Part shown: one piece after another, positions 51,591 through 58,723 of the stretch | Layout: every line of letters starts with the position of its first letter | How positions within the stretch are numbered: the stretch's first letter is position 1 | DNA from: Tissierellales bacterium | GTDB taxonomy: Bacteria > Bacillota > Clostridia > Tissierellales > Sedimentibacteraceae | DNA length: 64,000 nucleotides | Assembly (NCBI GenBank): GCA_018433765.1 | Contig: JAHDQO010000010.1 | Span: 62,001-126,000, forward strand | Reading direction: 5' to 3' | Program-made: the position numbers and the translations under genes | Notes under the pieces: generated by a model | Told to the model about the DNA's origin: nothing | Database searches by the model: none | What the model saw: the letters and a program-made list of their open reading frames with translations, nothing else

Positions 51591-51830
51591 TTATATAATG
51601 CTGTACATAGTTTCAGCATCATCTTTTGGAGCATGCTCTAGAATTTTTTCAACTTTTATCTTCATTGTTTTAGCACCGAAAACAATTTCTATTTCATCGC
51701 CGACAGCTACTTCACTGCCAGCTTTTACACACTTACCATTAATTGAAACCTTTCCTAATTCACATGCTTCTTTTGCAACAGTTCTTCTTTTAATAATCCT
51801 TGAATTCTTTAAAAATTTATCTATTCTCAT
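51591..51830 (-). CDS. rqcP: S4-domain RNA-binding protein RqcP (YabO)
   Basis: 79 aa. S4 domain throughout: MRIDKFLKNSRIIKRRTVAKEACELG, KVSINGKCVKAGSEVAVGD. Matches B. subtilis YabO/RqcP in size and motif (KRRT, SINGK), which helps RqcH add Ala tails to stalled nascent chains on 50S subunits. SD AAAGGAATG. It is transcribed toward prfA and shares the gap with repeat DNA upstream. Confidence 0.88.
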   Translation of the reverse strand: MRIDKFLKNSRIIKRRTVAKEACELGKVSINGKCVKAGSEVAVGDEIEIVFGAKTMKIKVEKILEHAPKDDAETMYSII

Positions 51831-51847
51831 ATTAATTCATTCCTTTC

Positions 51848-52132
51848 TTTTTAACCACGGAAACACACGGAAGGACACTGAATTGTGCTCCGCACTTATA
51901 TAATTGATAGTGTATAGTTGATAGTTGATGAAATGAGAATGAAGAATGGAGAAATGAGAATTAATGGTTTAAATTTTCTTAAAGAAAATTTATTATATTA
52001 TTTCTGTTTTGCATAAGCAAAACTACCATGTTCCTCGTTTATCGTTACTAGTTCCTCATTTAATACTGTTTTACATTAGTAAAACTACCATTAATTCTCC
52101 ATTCTCAATTCATATAAATTATTATACATTTA
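51848..52132. repeat. Long composite dispersed repeat block
   Basis: In order: AACCACGGAAACACACGGAAG, ACACTGAATTGTGCTCCGCAC, TTGATAGTGTATAGTTGATAG, GAATGGAGAAATGAGAATTA, AAATTTTCTTAAAGAAAATTT, then the module set inverted: GTTTTGCATAAGCAAAAC, TACCATGTTCCTCGTTTATC, GTTACTAGTTCCTCATTTAA, GTTTTAC-ATTA-GTAAAAC, ACCATTAATTCTCCATTCTC. The two orientations face each other. Confidence 0.82.
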
Positions 52133-52205
52133 TATCCAAGAAAAGACAATACTTTTACAATAATGATTGACTTATAGAATTAATTGAAACTTTACATTTA
52201 TACTA

Positions 52206-52259
52206 TTGACATTTGAAGGAACAGGTGCTAATATTAAGCAAGACTGACCAGTCGGTCAG
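52206..52259 (+). promoter_or_regulatory. Promoter and TetR-type operator of the RND export operon
   Basis: TTGACA (52206-52211), 17 bases, TAATAT (52229-52234), then CTGACC-AGTC-GGTCAG (52244-52259), a perfect 6-bp dyad in the TetR style covering the transcription start. The operon's own TetR gene lies at 56486-57067, so autoregulation is expected. Confidence 0.8.
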
Positions 52260-52287
52260 AGATTATATTTAGCAGGAGGAGTTAAGA

Positions 52288-53412
52288 ATGGGCAAAAAAA
52301 TTATTATCATTATTTTAACTGTTATGCTGATATTTACAATTAGTGGATGTACGTCATCAGATAATGAAGAAGCTAAAAGTGTACATAAAGATGAAGCGTA
52401 TACAGCAGTTGAAATAGAAACTTTAGAACAGAGTGACATCTTTGTTGAGAACATCTTACCAGCAAAAGTTTATGCAAGTAAAGATGTTTTTGTTATGCCA
52501 AAAATAGTGGGAAAAGTTGAAAAAATAAATGTTAGTGTTGGAGATAAAGTACAAAAGGATAATATATTATTTGTATTGAATAAAGAAGATATACAAAAGC
52601 AAGTAGATCAATCTAAAATTGCATATGAAGCAGCAATAGCAAATTATGATATGACAATAGAACAAATAGACAATGCTAAAACTGCATTTGAAAGGTCTAA
52701 AAAGTTATATGAAGAAGGAGCTTTGTCACAAACTCAATATGAGCAGGCAGAACTTGCTGCATCAGATAAAACATTAGAAGTGGCTGAAAAGGGACTCAGT
52801 AAGGCAGAGATTGTTTATCAGCAGGCAATGGACGCTTTAGATAATATAGAGGTTAAAGCTCCTATAAGTGGAACAATAACTTCTATTGACATAGAAGTAG
52901 GAGAGTATGCTTCAACTGCACAACCATCTATGACAATAATGGATGTAGACGAAGTTTCAGTACAATTAGGAGTTACAGAAAATCTTATTAATAAAATAAA
53001 AAAAGGTGATACAGTAGTTCTAGAAATACCATCAGCAAATTATAAAGAGGATTCTGTAATAAATTCAGTAGGTTCATCTGTAGATGTAAGGACAGGCTTA
53101 TATCCTGTTAAAATAGAAGTTGGCAATACTGGAACAATAAAACCGGGCATGTTTGCTGAAGTTAATATAAAGACAGATAAAAAAGAAAATGTATTAGCAG
53201 TAAAAAGTGAGGCAGTACTAGAAAGAGAAGGAATGTATTATGTATATACTGTAGATAAAGATAAAGCAGTAAGAAAAGAAGTGAAAATAGGGGTAGATAC
53301 AGGATTAAGTATTGAAATTATAAGTGGATTAGAAGTCGGTGATAAAGTAATAATTAAAGGCCAAAATTATATAAATGATGGTAGTAAAATAAAAGTAATA
53401 AGGGGTGAATAA
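52288..53412 (+). CDS. RND efflux membrane-fusion (adaptor) lipoprotein
   Basis: 374 aa. Lipoprotein signal with lipobox ISGC (Cys21) after a hydrophobic stretch, so it is anchored to the outer face of the membrane. Biotinyl/lipoyl half-motifs VEKINVSVGDKVQKDNIL and KAPISGTITSIDIEVGEYAS flank an alpha-hairpin (about 105-185, with QLEQA-like ALSQTQYEQAELAAS). Beta-barrel and membrane-proximal domains follow (KPGMFAEVNIK, GLEVGDKVIIKG). Stop is 2 bases before the RND pump gene. Bridges pump and TolC-like protein in related systems. Confidence 0.93.
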   Translation: MGKKIIIIILTVMLIFTISGCTSSDNEEAKSVHKDEAYTAVEIETLEQSDIFVENILPAKVYASKDVFVMPKIVGKVEKINVSVGDKVQKDNILFVLNKEDIQKQVDQSKIAYEAAIANYDMTIEQIDNAKTAFERSKKLYEEGALSQTQYEQAELAASDKTLEVAEKGLSKAEIVYQQAMDALDNIEVKAPISGTITSIDIEVGEYASTAQPSMTIMDVDEVSVQLGVTENLINKIKKGDTVVLEIPSANYKEDSVINSVGSSVDVRTGLYPVKIEVGNTGTIKPGMFAEVNIKTDKKENVLAVKSEAVLEREGMYYVYTVDKDKAVRKEVKIGVDTGLSIEIISGLEVGDKVIIKGQNYINDGSKIKVIRGE

Positions 53413-53414
53413 GA

Positions 53415-56400
53415 ATGCTTTCAAAATTTTCAGTTAAAAGACCTATTACTATATTAATGATTATATTCATTGTTATATTAATTGGATTTGTTTCACTTAC
53501 TAAACTCCCAATTGATTTACTACCTAAAATAGAAATGCCTATTGCAATAGTTCAAACATCATATTCGGGTGTTGGGCCTCAAGAAATCGAGAAGCTTGTA
53601 ACTAGACCTTTAGAGGAATCTTTATCAACAGTTGATAATATAGAGAGTATCTCATCTATGTCAACAGAAGGTAGTTCAATGGTTATTTTACAATTTGATT
53701 TTGGAACTGATATGGATTTTGCATCTTTAAAAATGCGAGAAAAAATTGATGTTGTAAAAGGATATCTACCAGACGATGCAACTGATCCTATGGTCTTTAA
53801 ATTTGACCCTAATGCTATGCCCATCATGGCATTATCAATATCTAGTTCAGGTGATATAGCAACTACCGGTCATATTGCAGAAGATATTGTTAAACCAAGA
53901 CTAGAAAGAATTGAAGGGGCAGCTTCTGTAGACATAATTGGCGGATTAGTTAAAGAAATACAAGTAAAACTTTTAGGAGAAAAAGTTCAAGGATATGGTA
54001 TCAGTTCGGATTATATAGCACAAATTCTTATGTCAGAAAATCTTAATTTACCTGGAGGATCTGTAAATAAAGGAAAAAATGAACTTACTGTAAGAACTAT
54101 AGGAGAATTTCAATCATTAGAAGAAATAAGAAATTTGAATATTTCGTTACCAAATGGTGGAACTGTACGACTTAAAGATATTGCTGATGTTAATTTTGTT
54201 AATAAGAAAAAAACAACAATTTCAAGACTTAATAACAAAGATACTCTTCAATTATCAATAATGAAGCAGTCAGGCGTAAACACTGTTAACGTATCAAAAG
54301 AAATAAATAAAGAAATTGACCAATTAAGAAAAGATTATCCTAACTTACAAATAGATACAGTATTTGACCAAGCGGAGTTCATTAATCTTGCTATACAAGG
54401 AGTTGCAAATAATGCAGTTGTAGGTGGATGTTTAGCTGTACTTATATTATTTCTTTTTTTAAGAAGTATAAAATCAACAATAATAATTGGGCTGTCAATA
54501 CCTATTTCAATCATAACTACATTCATATTATTGTATTTTACAGATATAACCTTGAACATGATGACACTAGGAGGATTAGCTCTTGGAATAGGTATGCTCG
54601 TAGATAATTCTATAGTTGTATTAGAAAATATTTATAGGCATAGATCTGAGGGTCTTGGAATTAAAGAGTCAGCAGTAGTAGGTGCTAATGAAGTTGCAGT
54701 AGCAGTTACAGCATCTACACTTACTACGATAGCAGTTTTCCTTCCTATAGTTTTTGTTCAAGGAATTACATCAACTATATTTAAAGAGCTGGCTATGACA
54801 GTTACATTATCACTCATAAGTTCATTAGTAGTATCTTTGACATTAATACCTATGATGTCATCAAAACTATTAACAATTAATAAAAAATTAATTACAAGAG
54901 AAGAAAATATTAAAGAAAATAGAGTTAGAAAGATATATAAGAGAATTTTAGGATGGGGATTAAAACATAGATTTATAACTGTAGCTATATGTGTATTCAT
55001 ATTTATAATAAGTATAACTTCTATGGCAAGTATGGGTGCAGCCTTTTTCCCACCAACTGACGAAGGACAGATAGATGTTAGTGTAAGTTTACCAGCAGGC
55101 TCAGAACTTTCAGATACAGATAATACTACAAAGGAAATTGAAAATTTAATATCCAGTATTCCTGAAATAAAGTATGTTTCTTCTAGTATTGGATCAGCAG
55201 GAACATATAGTTTTGGCGGAAGTACTGGAAACAGTGCAAGTTTAACTGTAATGTTGAAAAGCAGAGACGAAAGAGAAAAATCAACTTTTGAAGTAGCAGA
55301 TACAATAAGAAATATTGTAAAAGACATTCCCGGTGCTGAAATTAATGTATCAGTATCTTCAACCATGTCAATGGGCGGTTTAGGAGGAAATGGTTTGAGT
55401 ATTAGTATAGCTGGTGATGATATAGATATATTAAATACAATAAGTGAAGATTTTGAAGATTTAATTGCAAAAGTAGAGGGAACACGAGAGATAACTTCTT
55501 CTATTTCAGAAGGTATTCCAGAAGTTCAAGTATTAATAAATAGAAATAGAGCTTCTCAATATGGATTAACATCTGCTCAAATAGCTAATGGAGTAAAAAG
55601 TTCAATATCTGGTAAATCTGCAACAAAATTTAAATATGAAGGCGATGAAATAGATGTAATAATCAGAGGAGATGATATATATAATCAAAGCATATCAAGC
55701 CTTGAAATGACACCAATCACAACGCCATTAGGTACTACAGTACCTTTATCACAAGTTGCAGATGTTAAGATTTCAAAAGGGCCAATAAGCATAAATAGAG
55801 AAGATCAAACAAGAGTGGTTAGTGTAAGCTGTGACGTATTTAACAGAGATGTTCAAACTGTAGCAAACGAGGTAAGTTTACTGCTTGATGATTATGAGAT
55901 GCCTAGGGGTTATTCTTATAACTTTGGCGGAGAAACTGAACTTATAAATGATGCGTTTAAAGATTTAGCGTTAGCTCTAATAATGGCTGTAATACTTGTT
56001 TATATGATTCTTGCAGCTCAATTTGAATCTCTTATTCAGCCTCTATCAATAATGTTTACTGTACCGTTAGCATTATCTGGAGGTGCTTTAGGTCTATATT
56101 TAACAGGAACAATATTAAGTGTACCTGCGCTTATTGGCTTCATTATTCTGGTTGGTATAGTTGTTAATAATGGTATTGTACTTGTTGATTACATAAATAC
56201 TAGAAGAAAAAAAGATAAAGATAGAATAGAAGCTATTAAAAATGCAGGTGCTGTAAGATTAAGACCAATTATGATGACTGCATTAACAACAATATTAGCT
56301 TTAGTACCTCTTTCTTTAGGAATAGGTGAAGGTGCAGAATTAGAACAGCCACTTGCAATAGTTGTAATAGGAGGACTTCTTTTATCAACAATTTTGACAT

Positions 56401-56519
56401 TAGTTTTTATTCCTGTTATGTATACAATATTTGATGATATTTCGAGATTCTTCAGAAAGAAATCTTTAAAAGGAGATGATGCTGAATGGAAGTCAAAACA
56501 AGCAAAAAAAGTGCAATAA
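53415..56519 (+). CDS. RND-family efflux pump (AcrB/SwrC-like)
   Basis: 1034 aa, twelve membrane helices and two large extracytoplasmic loops (about 35-330 and 560-860). N-terminus SVKRPITILMIIFIVILIGF; TM4 reads GIGMLVDNSIVVLENI. Where AcrB has the proton-relay pair D407-D408 this has Asp-Asn, and the AcrB K940 region reads GIVVNNGIVLVDYIN, a pattern shared with many Gram-positive HAE1-like pumps. Proton-driven export of lipophilic or amphipathic compounds is expected; SwrC of Bacillus exports surfactin. Coupled to the adaptor upstream; its 3' end contains the TetR start. Confidence 0.94.
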   Translation: MLSKFSVKRPITILMIIFIVILIGFVSLTKLPIDLLPKIEMPIAIVQTSYSGVGPQEIEKLVTRPLEESLSTVDNIESISSMSTEGSSMVILQFDFGTDMDFASLKMREKIDVVKGYLPDDATDPMVFKFDPNAMPIMALSISSSGDIATTGHIAEDIVKPRLERIEGAASVDIIGGLVKEIQVKLLGEKVQGYGISSDYIAQILMSENLNLPGGSVNKGKNELTVRTIGEFQSLEEIRNLNISLPNGGTVRLKDIADVNFVNKKKTTISRLNNKDTLQLSIMKQSGVNTVNVSKEINKEIDQLRKDYPNLQIDTVFDQAEFINLAIQGVANNAVVGGCLAVLILFLFLRSIKSTIIIGLSIPISIITTFILLYFTDITLNMMTLGGLALGIGMLVDNSIVVLENIYRHRSEGLGIKESAVVGANEVAVAVTASTLTTIAVFLPIVFVQGITSTIFKELAMTVTLSLISSLVVSLTLIPMMSSKLLTINKKLITREENIKENRVRKIYKRILGWGLKHRFITVAICVFIFIISITSMASMGAAFFPPTDEGQIDVSVSLPAGSELSDTDNTTKEIENLISSIPEIKYVSSSIGSAGTYSFGGSTGNSASLTVMLKSRDEREKSTFEVADTIRNIVKDIPGAEINVSVSSTMSMGGLGGNGLSISIAGDDIDILNTISEDFEDLIAKVEGTREITSSISEGIPEVQVLINRNRASQYGLTSAQIANGVKSSISGKSATKFKYEGDEIDVIIRGDDIYNQSISSLEMTPITTPLGTTVPLSQVADVKISKGPISINREDQTRVVSVSCDVFNRDVQTVANEVSLLLDDYEMPRGYSYNFGGETELINDAFKDLALALIMAVILVYMILAAQFESLIQPLSIMFTVPLALSGGALGLYLTGTILSVPALIGFIILVGIVVNNGIVLVDYINTRRKKDKDRIEAIKNAGAVRLRPIMMTALTTILALVPLSLGIGEGAELEQPLAIVVIGGLLLSTILTLVFIPVMYTIFDDISRFFRKKSLKGDDAEWKSKQAKKVQ

Positions 56520-57067
56520 TAAATGCAGCTAGTTCTATGTTTCAGCAAAAAGGATATCATGAGACTAAGATGAATGAAATAGCTCAAAAAGCAGGTATAG
56601 GAAAAGGAACAGTCTATGAGTACTTTTCAAGCAAGCAAGAGCTATTTGAAGAAGTGTGTATAATAAAATTAAATGAACTTTATCTTAGTATTGAAGAAAT
56701 AGCAAATAAAAAAATAAGCTTTAAAAGTAAAGTAATTGAAATATTTAAACATAAATTTAAAAATATGAATGTGCAAAAAGGCTTAGCAGAAAGCTTTTTT
56801 GCACAAGGGGATCTTATATCTGTAAGAATAAAAAAGGCGTTCTTTGAAAATATGTATAAAACATATATGAAAATAATATACATAATTCAAGAAGGTATAG
56901 ATGAGAGAATAATAAAAGAAGATATAAACATAGAAATGATGGCTTCTTATATAATAGGAGTTTCCAATCAATATTTAGGAATGAAATTGTTTTATTTAGA
57001 TGTGAAAGAAGAAGATATAAATTTTGAAAAAATGTTGGATTCTCTGCTAGAGGGATTCGGAAATTAG
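56486..57067 (+). CDS. TetR-family regulator of the RND operon
   Basis: 193 aa. N-terminal HTH: KKSAIINAASSMFQQKGYHE, TKMNEIAQKAGIGKGTVYEYF, SSKQELFEEV. The C-terminal ligand domain is divergent, as usual. It overlaps the RND gene by 34 bases in another frame with SD AAAGGAGA inside that gene, so expression is tied to the pump. Likely binds the CTGACC/GGTCAG dyad at 52244-52259 and represses until a pump substrate binds. Confidence 0.92.
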   Translation: MEVKTSKKSAIINAASSMFQQKGYHETKMNEIAQKAGIGKGTVYEYFSSKQELFEEVCIIKLNELYLSIEEIANKKISFKSKVIEIFKHKFKNMNVQKGLAESFFAQGDLISVRIKKAFFENMYKTYMKIIYIIQEGIDERIIKEDINIEMMASYIIGVSNQYLGMKLFYLDVKEEDINFEKMLDSLLEGFGN

Positions 57068-57139
57068 TCATTTTAAAATATAAGTATTTAATATATAATT
57101 AAACTGGAATTTTGTATTTGAATGGAGGAGGAATAAAGA

Positions 57140-58315
57140 ATGAACAAAAGAATACTAGTTATCGTAGTATTGGTATTTATGCTTAGTTTGACACAAGCAG
57201 CAGTTGCAGATGAAGTAGTTGAAACAACAGAATTAGAAAATACAGAAAATTTACCTTTAGAATTAACGATAGATGAGGCAGTTAAATTAGCAATAGAAAA
57301 CAGTAGTGAGATATGGAAAATAGATTCAGAAATAGCGGAAGCTAAAGATTTAGTAAGAGTGCAGAGCAATACAAAAAGTGATTTAAAAGATAAAATGGAT
57401 AGAATGAATGAATTTGGTATAATGATTCCAAGTGATAATTATGTAAATGTTATGCTTACGGAAAAAGGTTATTATACAAAAGCAGCTAAAATGCAGTTAA
57501 CATTAACTGAATATGGTAAAGAACAGTTGCTTAAAGGAATTGAAATAAATGTTAAATCTGCTTACTATAAAGTTTTATTAGCTCAGAAAGCAGTTATGTT
57601 AAATGAAAAAAAACTCAAAGAAGCAGAAGATCAATTAAAAATATTAGAAGTAAAATTTGAAAATGGTACTGCAACAAAACTCGATATACTTCAAGGAGAA
57701 TTAGCTGTAAATCAAGCTAGTACAGATATAGATAATGCAGAAGACAGTTTAGCTTTAGAACTTTTATCTTTTAAAAATACTTTAGGATTACAATTGGATA
57801 AAGAAGTTATTCTTACAGAAGATATTGAATATATTCCTTTAGAAGAGACAGATATAGATAAATTAATTAATCAAGCTAAAGAACAGAGAATAGAAATACT
57901 GCAAGCTAAAGAAACTCTAGAAGTACAAAAAATTGAACATGAGGCATATACAAGTTATTATACCTCTCTAAATTGGAAATATAAGAATGCAGTGAGAAAT
58001 CTAGATTATGCTGAAAAAAGTTTAGAAAACTCATATAAGGATGTAGAGTTAGACGTACGAAAAAAATACCTAGAACTTGTAAAGGCTGAAAGAGCATTAA
58101 ACAATATGGATACAACTATTGAATTGTCAAAAGAAGCAGTGAGGATAACAGGTTTGTTCTATGAGTATGGAATGGCTACTGCATTGGAAGTACTGGATGC
58201 AGATACTAAGTTAACAGAAGCAGAAATAGGCAGATATCAGCTGCTAGTATCATATAATATAGCAAAAATGATGTTTAATAATGCTTGTGAATTAGGAATG
58301 CCGCAGATTAATTGA
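57140..58315 (+). CDS. TolC-like protein without obvious beta-barrel
   Basis: 391 aa, signal peptide (ILVIVVLVFMLSLTQAAVA, likely cut near residue 24). Two OEP-type alpha-helical halves: LTIDEAVKLAIENSSEIWK / YYKVLLAQKAVMLNEKKLKEAE / KFENGTATKLDILQGELAVNQA, then LDVRKKYLELVKAERALNN / YEYGMATALEVLDADTKLTEAE. TolC proteins are usually 430-490 aa. The segments between helical hairpins that form the outer-membrane barrel are very short here (e.g. SYYTSLNWKYKN). In a monoderm it might form a helical conduit through the wall; that is inference. SD GGAGGAGG; 72 bases after tetR. Confidence 0.85.
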   Translation: MNKRILVIVVLVFMLSLTQAAVADEVVETTELENTENLPLELTIDEAVKLAIENSSEIWKIDSEIAEAKDLVRVQSNTKSDLKDKMDRMNEFGIMIPSDNYVNVMLTEKGYYTKAAKMQLTLTEYGKEQLLKGIEINVKSAYYKVLLAQKAVMLNEKKLKEAEDQLKILEVKFENGTATKLDILQGELAVNQASTDIDNAEDSLALELLSFKNTLGLQLDKEVILTEDIEYIPLEETDIDKLINQAKEQRIEILQAKETLEVQKIEHEAYTSYYTSLNWKYKNAVRNLDYAEKSLENSYKDVELDVRKKYLELVKAERALNNMDTTIELSKEAVRITGLFYEYGMATALEVLDADTKLTEAEIGRYQLLVSYNIAKMMFNNACELGMPQIN

Positions 58316-58317
58316 TA

Positions 58318-58462
58318 GTTGATAATTGATATTTAATAGTTAAAGGTAGTTTTACTAATGTAAAACAATATTAAATGAGAAATGTGTAACGAGAAACTAG
58401 TAACATGGTAGTTTTGCTTACACAAAACAGAAATAATATAATAACTAGTTTATCGTCTAACA
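58318..58462 (+). repeat. Composite dispersed repeat block
   Basis: GATAGTTGATAATTGATATT, AAAGGTAGTTTTAC-TAAT-GTAAAAC, TTAAATGAGAAATGTGTAAC, GAGAAACTAGTAACATGG, TAGTTTTGCTTACACAAAAC, AACTAGTTTATCGTC. It has high identity to the 29517-29600 block. Confidence 0.78.
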
Positions 58463-58468
58463 TGAAAG

Positions 58469-58500
58469 AAAGATTTCTAGATTAAGAAATCTTTTTTTTA
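58469..58500 (+). terminator. Terminator of the RND operon
   Basis: AAAGATTTCT / AGAAATCTTT (58469-58478 / 58485-58494) followed by TTTTT. Confidence 0.85.
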
Positions 58501-58513
58501 TTTTAAAATTTAA

Positions 58514-58573
58514 TTGACAAAATTATTCGCACAGAGTATATTGTATATATTGTTTATATACAGTATGCGCTGC
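58514..58573 (+). promoter_or_regulatory. Promoter with GntR-type operator, copy 2
   Basis: TTGACA (58514-58519), 17 bases, TATATT (58537-58542). The dyad ACAGAGTATATTGT (58531-58544) / ACAGTATGCGCTGC (58560-58573) has the same sequence core, arm spacing (29 bases) and overlap with the -10 as the operator at 22342-22384, with a degenerate right arm. Confidence 0.72.
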
Positions 58574-58585
58574 TTGTGTGACAGT

Positions 58586-58601
58586 CTTACAAAATTGTAA
58601 G
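58586..58601 (+). promoter_or_regulatory. Candidate BceR-type response-regulator site
   Basis: CTTACAA-AA-TTGTAAG; it fits the TNACA-N4-TGTAA pattern described for BceR-like regulators of ABC transporters. A second dyad ATCTTAAGAT follows at 58616-58625. No two-component genes are in the window, so the regulator would act from elsewhere. Confidence 0.5.
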
Positions 58602-58723
58602 TTACTATTAAGACTATCTTAAGATAATTTTAATCCAAACTTAATAGAAAATAAAGAAGTTTTTTAATTAACTATGTTAGGATATTAAAGTAAATTATGG
58701 TAAGACAGATTTGGAGGTGAAGT

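Noticed and set aside
54758-55366. 202-aa minus-strand frame inside the RND pump gene
   Set aside because: Antisense shadow of a well-supported pump gene, no SD, no recognisable domain.
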